Assembly (NCBI GenBank): GCA_000622025.1
Contig: JHWU01000011.1
Span: 1 to 64,000 of the forward strand
Direction of reading: 5' to 3'
Source of the DNA: Lachnospiraceae bacterium AD3010
GTDB taxonomy: Bacteria > Bacillota > Clostridia > Lachnospirales > Lachnospiraceae
Length of the DNA: 64,000 nt
In this document: positions 9,030-18,199 of the stretch, one piece after another
How positions within the stretch are numbered: the first letter of the stretch is position 1
Layout: every line of letters begins with the position of its first letter
Notes under the pieces: model-generated
What the model was told of the DNA's origin: nothing
The model's input: the letters and a program-made list of their open reading frames with translations, nothing else
The model's database searches: none
Made by a program: the position numbers and the translations under genes

Positions 9030-10607
9030 TCATTTACCAAACACTTTCCTCTGAATAATGGAATAGAGACTTCGGCTTTGCTCCAGATCATGAAAAGCTT
9101 CCATTTTATTTCTGTCGTATGTATAAAACATATCGTTAACAGCTTCATCCGGAACAATTGTGATCTTCAACCGTTTTTCTATAAGATGATGTGCATATAG
9201 AGTATTCTGCAGCCAATCTGCCATATAAATTGTGTGCGGCCAGTTTTCTTCCTGATGATCATCCGGAACCCTCACCTCCACTTCATTCTTGCCTGTCCTG
9301 TCCGCTGTAATAACCTGATTGATTATGTATTCATCTATAGCCTTACAGGTTCTATAGTCCATAGGGTATATGTTTCGATGAAAGTTCTGGTTTATCATCA
9401 AGACAAACAATATTACTATTCCTAACGGAAACAATGACTTTATGACAGGTATATGTTTTATTATTATCGCCAGTGATATACTTACCAGAAAAAAGAACAA
9501 ACATATAAAGGCCCACATAGCGTCCGGTCTTTTTGCATATCGTCCTCCGGCTTTAGTATATACTAACAGCAAATATGTCAGACAGATGACGTTAAGACAG
9601 ATTGTTCCGAAAAGCACCCTTATATCAGTCTGCTTTTCTGATTCATCTTTTTTTCTGACAATAAAAAATATGGATAATATTATGGATAGAAGGGAAATGA
9701 TAAGAAATAACGTGTTCATTTGGCTAATTAATCCAGTAAATCCTGATATCGTACTTAATAGCGATTGGTGAGAAAAACCACCTGAATCCGAAACCAGATG
9801 GGCGCGCCATCCCTTCGCTTCAAATATAAGCGAGCCAAACCAGACTCCTATGATCGTTATATAAAACCAACTTCTCTTTAGGTATTCCTTAAGATTGCAG
9901 CTTTTCCCAAATCTGTTCTTTATCAACATATCATAAACAATTCTGACAAGACAGTATCCGGACAGGATAATGCTCATCTGAATACTGGAGAAAATGGAAA
10001 AATATATAAAAAGAAGTACTAAGCCTTTTTTTGTCGAACTCCATTTTTCCACTACTTCAAGTGTCATATCTTCCAAAGCAAGAAGCATCACGAGAGCTGC
10101 GTTAAACATTCCAGGGATGGGGTAGTTAAAGAAACAGTTTACATCGCTGGTCCAAAATCCAAAATACTTGCATTGATCTCCCCAGCTCTTAAAAGACACA
10201 AAGAAGAAAAGAAAAAACAATAGTTCCAACGCAGCAGCCGTTTTCCCGGACAACGCTATTTTTCTCTTCATAAACACATAGTACATAAAACAGAAAAATG
10301 TCATTATAATTGCGATAACTAAAGCATAAGAAACAGTAAATGCACCTATATAGTCGCCTGTAACAGGGTAAATAAGAAAAGCGCTTATATAGCCTGTAAG
10401 AGGTTCAAGCACCTCTGGAAGAACCTTGATTGGATTAAAGACGCCCCACATTGGCCATGGTTTTCTTAGTGCGCCGCCAAAATACCAATCATCACCGTTA
10501 TATGGCAGAAATGGATATAGTCTTAAAAAATAGATAAAGATAAAAAGAAATAACAATATATGAAATAAAATGACTTTATGTTTTGTATTCACAATATCCC
10601 TCCCCAA
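9030..10607 (-). CDS. Polytopic membrane protein, GT-C-like (DUF6056 type)
   Basis: The 525-aa protein has about eleven or twelve hydrophobic segments. The first external loop carries acidic residues (LPYNGDDWYFGGA), the position where GT-C lipid-linked sugar transferases keep catalytic aspartates. A soluble C-terminus of about 110 residues follows the last segment. This fits a membrane glycosyltransferase using a polyprenyl-phosphate sugar, or a related DUF6056-like protein. It is inserted between the two CpsF copies, and its stop is 5 bp from the next start, suggesting translational coupling. Confidence 0.6.
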   Translation of the reverse strand: MGRDIVNTKHKVILFHILLFLFIFIYFLRLYPFLPYNGDDWYFGGALRKPWPMWGVFNPIKVLPEVLEPLTGYISAFLIYPVTGDYIGAFTVSYALVIAIIMTFFCFMYYVFMKRKIALSGKTAAALELLFFLFFFVSFKSWGDQCKYFGFWTSDVNCFFNYPIPGMFNAALVMLLALEDMTLEVVEKWSSTKKGLVLLFIYFSIFSSIQMSIILSGYCLVRIVYDMLIKNRFGKSCNLKEYLKRSWFYITIIGVWFGSLIFEAKGWRAHLVSDSGGFSHQSLLSTISGFTGLISQMNTLFLIISLLSIILSIFFIVRKKDESEKQTDIRVLFGTICLNVICLTYLLLVYTKAGGRYAKRPDAMWAFICLFFFLVSISLAIIIKHIPVIKSLFPLGIVILFVLMINQNFHRNIYPMDYRTCKAIDEYIINQVITADRTGKNEVEVRVPDDHQEENWPHTIYMADWLQNTLYAHHLIEKRLKITIVPDEAVNDMFYTYDRNKMEAFHDLEQSRSLYSIIQRKVFGK

Positions 10608-10640
10608 AAAAACATTTAAAATGTCAGCCCCTGTGAATAG

Positions 10641-12134
10641 TCAATGCCTGTCAAGCACCCTGTAAAGTACGAACTTAAAATTCGTTACAAGATACCTGAA
10701 CAGCAGTTTTTTCGGATCCTGGAGAAGGCGGTACAGCCATTCCATTCCCATTTTCTGTATCCATAGCGGGGCTCGTTTTACAGTGCCTGCATGAAAGTCA
10801 AAGCCCGCACCTACACCCAGCATCAGAGCGTTTATCCTGTCTTTATGGGCATACATCCAGCTTTCCTGCTTTGGGGCACCGAGGCCTACCCAGAGTATAT
10901 CCGCACCCGAAGCATTTATCCGATTAACCACCTCTTCATCCTCTTCCGGGGAAAGCTCCCTGAAGGGCGGCGACTCGTAGCCTCTTACGTCTATTCCAAC
11001 ATAGTTCTTTTCCAGATTCTGCTTGATTCCTTCTATGGTCTCGGGCGTGGAACCATAGAAATACATTGATGTCTTCCCGTCCATTGCTGACAGGAACATA
11101 AGCCTCATAAAGTCCGGGCCTGCCACCCTGCAGGCTCTCCTATGTCCTTTATTCAACTGCTCTCTGTGTATGGGGACTCCGTCCGGAAAAATAAAGCAAG
11201 CCCCGTTCTGTACCTCCATATACTTTTCATTTTCGTACGCCGTTACGGTGGTGTGTACGTTGCCGAAGCAGATATATTTTCCTTTGAGATTCCGGGCATT
11301 GTCCCTTACATACTGCACTGCCTCTGAAAGATTTGTAACCGTAAAACCGACCCCCAGGACAGGACACTTTTCCTTCAACCCTGAATGATATATAGAAGAA
11401 AGGTGCTCCGTAGAGGAGATCATCTCCGCAGAAGACGGGATCCCACCGGTATTCAGGATGTAATTTACCGGTCTGTCGGGATCAGTGAAGAACCCGTGGT
11501 AGAGCTTTTCTACATTTTCGCTGTGTAAATACACAGCGATCTCGTCATATTTTGTGGTTTTTTCAATTTCGGCACTGCACTTCGAATACTCTTCAGGGGT
11601 GACCACACGAATTATATCATCCTTTTCGTAAAGCATCCCCTTTAGAAGATCCGTGGCGTTCTCCGATGTATCATCCGTTATAAGAAGGAAGCGGCGGGGC
11701 TTCCGTTTTATTTCTTCTTTCCGCTGAAGATACGAACCATACAGGAAATGAATCACTATGTCAAAAACTGTACTGAAAAAAACAGTCATAAGGATTACAG
11801 CCCGCGACGCCCAGAAGCCCACCTTTATGATATAGAGAAGTGCAATAAGACAGATAAATACCAGAAACTGGTTCTTCAGAACAGCTGCGATCTTCTCGTA
11901 AGGATTCTGCTTAAATAAGGGTTTTTCCCCGTATGCATTGAAATAAAACACGGCTATGTATATCGTGATCACAAGACCGAAGATCAGGTAGTAAAGACCA
12001 TCATATGCAAGAAAAAGGACATTCAATCCGGGATCTTTATGGAAACGGAGAAAAATAGAAATATAAAGGGCAGTGCACAGAGAAATAATGTCCAGAACGA
12101 GCAAAATACGATTATCTTTATTTCTTTCGATCAT
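10641..12134 (-). CDS. Membrane domain fused to WecG/TagA/CpsF glycosyltransferase
   Basis: The 497-aa protein has four N-terminal membrane segments (residues about 10-140, e.g. LLVLDIISLCTALYISIFL). A Rossmann-like linker (RRFLLITDDTSENATDLL, about 160-230) follows, resembling the N-terminal region of WbaP-type priming transferases. From about residue 235 comes a complete GT26 domain (FGNVHTTVTAYEN, FPDGVPIHREQL, GVGAGFDFHAGTVKRAPLW). In WbaP proteins this membrane/Rossmann portion precedes a phosphoglycosyltransferase domain. Here it precedes a glycosyltransferase, so the protein may be a membrane-tethered second-step enzyme. Start codon ATG at 12134. Confidence 0.8.
   Translation of the reverse strand: MIERNKDNRILLVLDIISLCTALYISIFLRFHKDPGLNVLFLAYDGLYYLIFGLVITIYIAVFYFNAYGEKPLFKQNPYEKIAAVLKNQFLVFICLIALLYIIKVGFWASRAVILMTVFFSTVFDIVIHFLYGSYLQRKEEIKRKPRRFLLITDDTSENATDLLKGMLYEKDDIIRVVTPEEYSKCSAEIEKTTKYDEIAVYLHSENVEKLYHGFFTDPDRPVNYILNTGGIPSSAEMISSTEHLSSIYHSGLKEKCPVLGVGFTVTNLSEAVQYVRDNARNLKGKYICFGNVHTTVTAYENEKYMEVQNGACFIFPDGVPIHREQLNKGHRRACRVAGPDFMRLMFLSAMDGKTSMYFYGSTPETIEGIKQNLEKNYVGIDVRGYESPPFRELSPEEDEEVVNRINASGADILWVGLGAPKQESWMYAHKDRINALMLGVGAGFDFHAGTVKRAPLWIQKMGMEWLYRLLQDPKKLLFRYLVTNFKFVLYRVLDRH
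10648..11436. repeat. Long direct repeat, copy B (parent of 8199-8987)
   Basis: It is the GT26 domain portion of the 497-aa gene. It matches 8199-8987 over its whole length and is probably the donor copy because here it is part of a continuous two-domain protein. Confidence 0.9.
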
Positions 12135-12190
12135 TATCTCTTAAATACCTGCCTTGCTATAGTTATATTTGAAACGGGGCGCAGCCCAGC

Positions 12191-12222
12191 TGTCATTCTG
12201 AGGGCGCAGCCCGAAGAATCTT
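12191..12222. repeat. REP-like intergenic palindrome (GGGC/GCCC loop type)
   Basis: TGTCATTCTGA...AAGAATCTT with inner GGGC-GCAG-CCC pairing. It sits between the divergent genes starting at 12134 and 12326. Confidence 0.85.
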
Positions 12223-12273
12223 CCACCCGCTATTATAGTACGTATGATTATTTTAATAAAGCCTTACCTATGG

Positions 12274-12279
12274 TATACT
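12274..12279 (+). promoter_or_regulatory. Possible -10 element for the plus-strand ligase gene
   Basis: TATACT (12274-12279) lies about 45 bp upstream of the ATG at 12326. No good -35 is visible at 17 bp, so this is tentative. Confidence 0.3.
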
Positions 12280-12325
12280 GTACTAACTGTAATAATTATT
12301 CCAAAGCGAGGTTGGTGTCATTCCT

Positions 12326-13960
12326 ATGAAAGCAAAGGCAAAGCAGGCGGTTAAGGAACTTTTATCCTTAAGGTTCGTTAAAGAGATACTGGTAGTTTAC
12401 CTTTTTCTGATCCTTGTGATCTATCCCCTTTACTATGAAAACGGTTATGTCGGTATCGGAAGGGCAAAATGGCATTTCTTCAGAGTTGTCACCTATTATA
12501 TTGACAGTGATCCTTTTCCGATACCCACCTTTTTGGTCTTCCTCCTTTTAGCCTTTATCTGGTATCAGGTAGATCTTATCCGGCGGAAGGAAGCCCTTTC
12601 TTTTTGGAAAACAAATGTCACTACAACTGACTGGTTTGTGCTTGCCTATCTCGTATTTGCGCTGATCTCTACCGCGCTTTCTCCATACAAGGACTTTATT
12701 ATCTGGGGATATGAGGGGTGGAATATGGGTATAATCGCCCAGTTTGCTTTCTGCGCCCTGTATTTCTTCGTTTCCCGCTTCTGGCGCTGGGATACCCTGA
12801 TGCTCTCACTTTACCTCGGTACATCTACAATAGTGAATCTCCTGGGTGTCTTGAACAGATTTCAGATAGACCCCTTAGGTATGTACGAGGACATGCCCTA
12901 TGATGTGGTATTTGAGTATCTTTCAACCCTGGGACAGCGGACATGGTACTCAAGCTATGTTATGATAGTTTTCCCAATCGGTCTCTTTATCTACTGGCAG
13001 GCAGAGAAAAAGTGGGTTAGGATCGCTTCACTTTTTTATATCATCATTGGCTTTATGACAGCGATCACCCAGGACTCCGACAGTGCCTTTTTTGCGCTCT
13101 TTGCTACCATTCTTACTCTTTTCAGCTTTTCCTTTGACAATAATAAGCATATGAAGCGCTTCCTGGAGATCATGGTTATCATGCTCCTGTCCTGGAGAGT
13201 CATCGGCTTCCTTCAGACCGCATTTCCTGATAATGCTGTTGAACTCGGTGACTTTATGATGTTCGGTTCCAAAAGCCCTCTAATGTGGATCCCTATAGCT
13301 TTCTTTATACTTTTATATCTTGTATTCAGTAAATTGGATAAGGATGAAAAGATAGATGTTTCTTCACTGAAACCTGTGCGTACTATTATATTGGCTCTTA
13401 CTGTCATCGGGATATCGGGACTGGTTGTCTATATCGTTCTGAATACAAAGCAGCTTCTTCCGGAAAACCTTCGTTCCGACAATATGTATCTCCTCTTCAA
13501 CAGCCTTTGGGGAAATAACAGGGGAATGAACTGGAGACTCACTGTAGATGCGGTTAAACAGACGGCTCTCCATGACCCGATACGATTTATTTTTGGCTGT
13601 GGTCCGGATGCTTTCTACAACACTTTATACAAGTACCATGCCGATGAGCTCCGCGCAGAATACGGCAACACCATCTTCATCTGCGCCCATAATGAATGGC
13701 TGAACTCCATCGTGAATATCGGCATCACAGGCGGGATAGCATATCTCGGGATATTTGTGAGTGCCTTTGTCCTTTTTGCAAAGAAGGTTTCAAAGATCCC
13801 CGAGCTCGCAGGTCCTGCTATGTGCATCGCGGCTTACTTTGCCCACAATTTCTTCTGCTACCAGCAGATCATCTGCACACCCATCATCTTTATCATAATC
13901 GGTGCAGGCGTCAGCATCCTGCGTACCGGCGGCTTACGGGCTATCTATGAGGATAACTGA
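12326..13960 (+). CDS. O-antigen ligase/polymerase family membrane protein (Wzy_C)
   Basis: The 544-aa protein has about twelve hydrophobic segments. A large periplasm-type loop (residues about 380-460) has the Wzy_C signature: RGMNWRLTVDAVKQTALHDP, FGCGPDAFY and CAHNEWLNSIVNIGI. This PF04932 family includes O-antigen ligases (WaaL) and polymerases, which transfer undecaprenyl-linked glycans outside the membrane. It is one of only two clearly intact plus-strand genes. It is convergent with the GT4 gene ending at 13998 and divergent from the CpsF fusion. Whether it polymerises or ligates cannot be told. Confidence 0.8.
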   Translation: MKAKAKQAVKELLSLRFVKEILVVYLFLILVIYPLYYENGYVGIGRAKWHFFRVVTYYIDSDPFPIPTFLVFLLLAFIWYQVDLIRRKEALSFWKTNVTTTDWFVLAYLVFALISTALSPYKDFIIWGYEGWNMGIIAQFAFCALYFFVSRFWRWDTLMLSLYLGTSTIVNLLGVLNRFQIDPLGMYEDMPYDVVFEYLSTLGQRTWYSSYVMIVFPIGLFIYWQAEKKWVRIASLFYIIIGFMTAITQDSDSAFFALFATILTLFSFSFDNNKHMKRFLEIMVIMLLSWRVIGFLQTAFPDNAVELGDFMMFGSKSPLMWIPIAFFILLYLVFSKLDKDEKIDVSSLKPVRTIILALTVIGISGLVVYIVLNTKQLLPENLRSDNMYLLFNSLWGNNRGMNWRLTVDAVKQTALHDPIRFIFGCGPDAFYNTLYKYHADELRAEYGNTIFICAHNEWLNSIVNIGITGGIAYLGIFVSAFVLFAKKVSKIPELAGPAMCIAAYFAHNFFCYQQIICTPIIFIIIGAGVSILRTGGLRAIYEDN

Positions 13961-13997
13961 TGAGTTGTTCCTGCGCTAGGATGTTTACGATTAATAA

Positions 13998-15215
13998 TCA
14001 GAACCAGTTGTTATAAAGATACCCGCATTTTGAAAGGGGTCCCTTTTCGTAATTGACTGCTTCTCCCTTAAGCATACCTTCTGAAAGCTCTATCACCCTC
14101 TCCGCTGCAGTTTCGGGGTTCCAGTATTTCTGCATATTATCGTAGGCGGCTTTGCCGAGTATCCTTATCTCTTTTGGATCCCTGAGGAGCTTTTCGAGTG
14201 CTTCATTCAGATTTCCCTGATCACCGCTCTTAAATATGAGCCCCGTTACGCCGTCTTCTATGAGGAAGGGTGTTGCTCCCGCTGCATGGCTTGCGATCAC
14301 TGCGCAGCCTGCCGACAGGGCTTCGTAAATCACTGATCCCCAGCCCTCCAGGAAATTGCTGGTCATTACAAAGACGTCCGCTCTCTCCATTTCCGCCCTT
14401 GTTTCTTCGGGAGAGAGAAAGCCCCTAAATTCAGTGATGCCATCAAGACCGAGGGATTTCGTGAGAGCTCTTAAGCGTTCTTCCTCTTCCCCGGCTCCCA
14501 CCATTACTATGGAAAAGCTCAAGCCCTTATTTCTGCAGTACGCTGCGGCCTTAAGGAAGAGATCTGCCCGCTTTAATTTTAGGAAGCGGCCTGCCCAGAG
14601 AAGCCTGACCGGGGCGCTGCCGGCTTCTAGTTTACATAATTTTGACATTTCGCCATTTGGTTTACATAATTCTGAAGCCTCTCTCTTCAGTTTACATAAT
14701 TCTTCCCAGTTCAGCTTCTCCCCCTCGGGGAAATAGCCGAATTTATAGCATTTATCTATATAGGAATGGAGAAATTTATAATCCGACGCACAGTAGGCGC
14801 TGGCAGCCAGTATGTGGATATTTTTATTCCTGTTCCTGAAATGATTATGATAGAACTTCTTTGCAAGCCGCGGTATCAATACCTTTATCCGGCCCTCTTT
14901 AAGCGGCCTCTCGGAATATCTGAAGATCAGCTTATTATCCTCAAGTCTCTTTTCTATATATCTTTCAGGTGCTGTGCCGAAGATCACCACATCGCTTGTA
15001 TCCGCCAGATCATTGGCTTTTGCCTCATTTTCCGGCGATTCATAGGACCTAAGTACATATGATGGCGCCGGTCGTTCCCATCCCATTTTCGAACGGAATT
15101 CCTCCATCGGCTCTGTCTCCACAAAGGTGAAATCCGCGTTTAAGCGTTTATAAAAGGCATTGCACAGTGCCTCCTGATGGTGGTTAAAGTAGTTTGAGAA
15201 AAATGTAAGCTTCAT
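13998..15215 (-). CDS. Glycosyltransferase family 4 with 10-residue linker repeats
   Basis: This 405-aa GT-B enzyme starts MKLTFFSNYFNHHQEALCNAFY. It has VRLLWAGRFLKLKRADL at the start of the donor domain and E-x7-E in EGWGSVIYEALSAG. Between the two Rossmann domains (about residues 172-200) lie three consecutive 10-residue units: ELCKLKREAS, ELCKPNGEMS, KLCKLEAGSA. They are encoded by three copies of GTTTACATAA spaced exactly 30 bp apart, and relatives have a short linker here. AAGGAAT precedes the ATG. It probably adds a sugar in the cytoplasmic assembly of a repeat unit. It is convergent with the ligase gene. Confidence 0.85.
   Translation of the reverse strand: MKLTFFSNYFNHHQEALCNAFYKRLNADFTFVETEPMEEFRSKMGWERPAPSYVLRSYESPENEAKANDLADTSDVVIFGTAPERYIEKRLEDNKLIFRYSERPLKEGRIKVLIPRLAKKFYHNHFRNRNKNIHILAASAYCASDYKFLHSYIDKCYKFGYFPEGEKLNWEELCKLKREASELCKPNGEMSKLCKLEAGSAPVRLLWAGRFLKLKRADLFLKAAAYCRNKGLSFSIVMVGAGEEEERLRALTKSLGLDGITEFRGFLSPEETRAEMERADVFVMTSNFLEGWGSVIYEALSAGCAVIASHAAGATPFLIEDGVTGLIFKSGDQGNLNEALEKLLRDPKEIRILGKAAYDNMQKYWNPETAAERVIELSEGMLKGEAVNYEKGPLSKCGYLYNNWF
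14630..14719 (-). repeat. In-frame 30-bp array, three units, each beginning GTTTACATAA
   Basis: GTTTACATAATT(C/T) starts at 14630, 14660 and 14690, so the period is exactly 30 bp. The remainder of each unit has diverged, giving the peptide pattern x-L-C-K. It lies wholly inside the GT4 gene. Confidence 0.9.
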
Positions 15216-15252
15216 GCTGCGGTATTCCTTAATATTATGATTCAGACACCAA

Positions 15253-15286
15253 TGTCATTCTGAGGGCTTTAGCCCGAAGAATCTTC
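15253..15286. repeat. REP-like intergenic palindrome
   Basis: TGTCATTCTGA and AAGAATCTT arms around a GGGC-TTTA-GCCC inner hairpin, between the GT4 gene and the CotH-like gene. Confidence 0.85.
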
Positions 15287-15300
15287 CCACCTGACTTCGC

Positions 15301-17190
15301 TTATGACATTGGCATCAGCTCAATGTCCCTGTCAACCCTTGCCTTCGGATCCACCTTCTCCCCGGTGGCGGCATCCTTCCATTTAAGTCCCTGCGCGGTG
15401 GTTTCCAGGAAGTCACCGAGAACCGTCCCCCCTGTCACGCCCATGTATAGGTTCCTTTCATTCGGAGTATTGAAATGAATTATGTAAACCGGCTCTTTTT
15501 CTATCCAGACCCGGTCCAGAAATTCTGTTCTTTTTTCTATGAAGTCCCTGGCCTGATCCGCAGATTCGGTTATTACACCTTGACTCCGTCCCCACCGGTC
15601 ACAATCCATGCCGTGATTTGCAGAGACCTCCTTTAAGCAGCGGTCAATGGCAGCTGTCTTTAATTCCTGTACCTCCGGGCGGAAGCTGTCCTTATAGTAA
15701 GTCCTTACCCGCTCCCGGAATTCCGGATAGTTTTTGTACAGCATAAAAAAGATCAGGGTGCTCTGATAGTGGTCGGTGCAGAAGTTCAGGGAATAAGGGT
15801 AGTTTACCACGGGATAGTAGGTGTTTCCGAGGCACTGGTCGTAGTCCCATACCGGCCCCGCATATACCTTTTTGTCAGCACTGTCCCTGTCCTTATAGTA
15901 ATAAGCACTGGTAACTCCTGCGCCCTCGTTTCTCGTAAACTCGTCAAGCACATACATCCTTACAAAGCTGTCAAGGTCAATGATGCTTTCAAGCTCTTCC
16001 CCGGCGTAGATCCGTCTTTCCAGTTCTTCAAAAATACCCTTGATATAGCGCACTTCTTCGATCGGTGCATATACCGGACTTTTTAGCACGTATTCATTTT
16101 TGTTTACCGTGGTGAAGCGACTGACCTCATTATCGAATTTCGCTCCATAGTCACGCTCCACAAGGTATCCGCCCGTAATGTCATCCGGGAGGACATCAAG
16201 CCTGACCCCCGCCGCCAGGGAGCCGTCTTCAAAGCTTTCCGTCACCCTTTCTGCTCCGGCGGGAGGGATAAGATTTAATTCAGTATTCTTAAATTCCAGA
16301 TCCGAAATATCCAGGCTGTTCTTTCCTACGCCCAGCTTTTCGGAAATAAGGTAAAGACCGTTATAATTTCCGTTAAGATAAAGATCAGCGTAGTGAACCC
16401 GGGGGGTTGCGGGATACCCGAGCTTCTCCGCCAGACTGTAAATAAGTCTGTTCCTTATCATTGAGAGATCCATGCAGTTGGAAAGAAGGACGAAGCGGTC
16501 AGACTCCCTTAAGTCAAAGAGCCTGACAGGCTTTGGAAGCTTTATCCCGTAAGGCTTTTTCTCCCTTTCCCAGGTGGAATTTCCGTGTCCCTTTATCTCC
16601 TCAAGCTTTCCCCTGTATTCGGTGAAGCCGCTTTCATCAAGAAGTAGCAGGCTTCCCGGCTCGTGATGTTCCTTATCGCTGTCAAGGTACTCCATGCTCC
16701 TGCTGACAGTATCTATGAAAAGTGCAGCGGTATTATCAGACTGCATAAATGTGAGCTTTCCTGTTTCGCTTACCTCTGTCTCTCCGGGCTTATAAAAATT
16801 AAGCGTATAGTCATGGTCAGTTTCTATTTCGGGCAGTCTGTCTCCGCTTTCGAGCCTTACCTCCTCTCCCCTTTCGTCCGTCAGAACCGCGTGATCCCGG
16901 AGCTCAAATGAGATATAGATATCCTTTTTATCGGCGAAGGAGGGAAGGAACAGGTAATACTCCGCGGGTTCAACCCTGATATCCGTAAAAACATTGATCC
17001 TTACGGTATGACCCTTATTCTGTACGTAAAACTTTAGATCCTCGAAGCCGTTTCCGTCCCCGACTATCTCTTTTCTGCCAAGGCGCAGACCCAGAGCAAA
17101 AAGGGCAGCACACAGCAAAAGAAACGCTGCCATAAGCGCAGCTATTTTGACTGTACTGATCTTATTTTGTTTTTCCTTAAGACTATTCAA
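15301..17190 (-). CDS. CotH-family protein kinase-like, membrane-anchored
   Basis: The 629-aa protein has one N-terminal membrane segment (residues about 15-34, IAALMAAFLLLCAALFALGL), so the body probably faces outward. Residues about 195-480 match the CotH kinase fold: GHGNSTWEREKKPYGIKL, NCMDLSMIRNRLIYSL, YADLYLNGNYNGLYLISEKL and the DxD-like VWDYDQCLGN. CotH proteins phosphorylate spore-coat proteins in Bacillus. Homologues with N-terminal anchors are common near polysaccharide genes in clostridia, and their target is unknown. Residues 45-190 form an uncharacterised beta-rich domain. REP-like repeats flank it on both sides. Confidence 0.8.
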   Translation of the reverse strand: MNSLKEKQNKISTVKIAALMAAFLLLCAALFALGLRLGRKEIVGDGNGFEDLKFYVQNKGHTVRINVFTDIRVEPAEYYLFLPSFADKKDIYISFELRDHAVLTDERGEEVRLESGDRLPEIETDHDYTLNFYKPGETEVSETGKLTFMQSDNTAALFIDTVSRSMEYLDSDKEHHEPGSLLLLDESGFTEYRGKLEEIKGHGNSTWEREKKPYGIKLPKPVRLFDLRESDRFVLLSNCMDLSMIRNRLIYSLAEKLGYPATPRVHYADLYLNGNYNGLYLISEKLGVGKNSLDISDLEFKNTELNLIPPAGAERVTESFEDGSLAAGVRLDVLPDDITGGYLVERDYGAKFDNEVSRFTTVNKNEYVLKSPVYAPIEEVRYIKGIFEELERRIYAGEELESIIDLDSFVRMYVLDEFTRNEGAGVTSAYYYKDRDSADKKVYAGPVWDYDQCLGNTYYPVVNYPYSLNFCTDHYQSTLIFFMLYKNYPEFRERVRTYYKDSFRPEVQELKTAAIDRCLKEVSANHGMDCDRWGRSQGVITESADQARDFIEKRTEFLDRVWIEKEPVYIIHFNTPNERNLYMGVTGGTVLGDFLETTAQGLKWKDAATGEKVDPKARVDRDIELMPMS

Positions 17191-17203
17191 ATTTAAGTTA
17201 CCT

Positions 17204-17405
17204 GAAGATTCTTCGCTTCGCTCAGAATGGTAAAATGTCCAGTGGACATTTTACGACCCCGTTTATGCAAAATGTGCCAGTGGCACATTTTGAATGGCGT
17301 ATAGCCGTGCTGAGCACGGCTGCCATCGGTGCGCTATGCGCGAATGGGGGCCGCAAAAAGATTCTTCGCTTCGCTCAGAATGACATCTGATTGCTTAGAA
17401 TGACA
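17204..17405. repeat. Composite modular palindrome element (long form)
   Basis: Two direct core repeats (AGATTCTTCGCTTCGCTCAG; 17207 and 17360) bracket three perfect odd palindromes. P1 is 17231-17253 (arms TAAAATGTCCA), P2 is 17268-17292 (arms CAAAATGTGCCA) and P3 is 17303-17321 (arms AGCCGTGCT). A short GCGC-TAT-GCGC follows. A shorter form lacking P2 and P3 is at 35669-35790. It fills most of the 228-bp gap between the CotH-like and GT2 genes. Confidence 0.9.
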
Positions 17406-17418
17406 TCGCATCACCGTG

Positions 17419-18156
17419 TCACGCCAGAACAAACTTTATAAGCTCGAAACCTATGCACTCAAATAAATAAAGGCGGCTGAAACCGTTTTCTCTGTATATA
17501 CGGTAGCGCCTCTTTATCCTGGGAATGATCTCGCGGGCCGGAATCCTGTTACTCACTCCTCCCATTGTAAAGTGAGCCAGCACCTTATCCACTGCAACGA
17601 TCCTGTATCCTGCCTTCTTTACCCGAAAGTACAGATCCATATCGTCGCTAATATCCCTGCAGCGATAGCGGAACCTTTCGTAGACCTTTGCAGACACAAA
17701 CTGGGTGGGGTGATTCCAGTCGCGGCTGGTGGTATACTTCCTGACCCTTGCCTTCTTTACAAAGGATCTGCCGTTAGTCATATGCATACAGATATCGGCA
17801 AAAGCGAGATCACAGCCCTCCTTTTCAAATGTACGCTGCATAACCTCCACAGCGTTAGGCTCATAGTAGTCGTCACTGTTAATGATACCGATAATGTCAC
17901 CCTTTGCCTTATCGATACCCTTATTCATAGCGTCATAGATACCGTTGTCTTTTTCGGAGTATACCCTGAGATCAGTACCCTTCGCCGAAAATTTCTCCTT
18001 ATATGACTCAGCAATGACAACGGTATTATCTGTACTCAGCCCGTCGATAATGATGTACTCAGAGGGCATCACCGTCTGACAGAGCACCGAGTCCATGGTC
18101 CGCTGTATGGTTTTTTCCGAGTTATAGCAAACTGTGATTATACTTGTGGTTAACAT
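17419..18156 (-). CDS. Glycosyltransferase family 2
   Basis: About 245 aa from MLTTSIITVCYNSEKT (18156). An upstream ATG at 18192 would add 12 non-family residues. The GT-A fold is clear: IITVCYNSEKTIQRTMDSV, EYIIIDGLSTDNT, the DGIYDAMNKGI region and a D-x-D-like NSDDYYEPNA. This matches the colanic-acid type WcaA/WcaE-like branch. It transfers one sugar from a nucleotide donor in the cytoplasm. The 18200-18377 structured element lies directly upstream. Confidence 0.85.
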   Translation of the reverse strand: MLTTSIITVCYNSEKTIQRTMDSVLCQTVMPSEYIIIDGLSTDNTVVIAESYKEKFSAKGTDLRVYSEKDNGIYDAMNKGIDKAKGDIIGIINSDDYYEPNAVEVMQRTFEKEGCDLAFADICMHMTNGRSFVKKARVRKYTTSRDWNHPTQFVSAKVYERFRYRCRDISDDMDLYFRVKKAGYRIVAVDKVLAHFTMGGVSNRIPAREIIPRIKRRYRIYRENGFSRLYLFECIGFELIKFVLA

Positions 18157-18199
18157 AACATTATTGTTTTTACGCCCTCCGGTCTTACACAACCATCCG

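Noticed and set aside
14630-14719. Regular 30-bp repeats as a CRISPR array
   Set aside because: Only a 10-12 bp core is conserved, the units are in frame inside a glycosyltransferase, and no cas genes are nearby.
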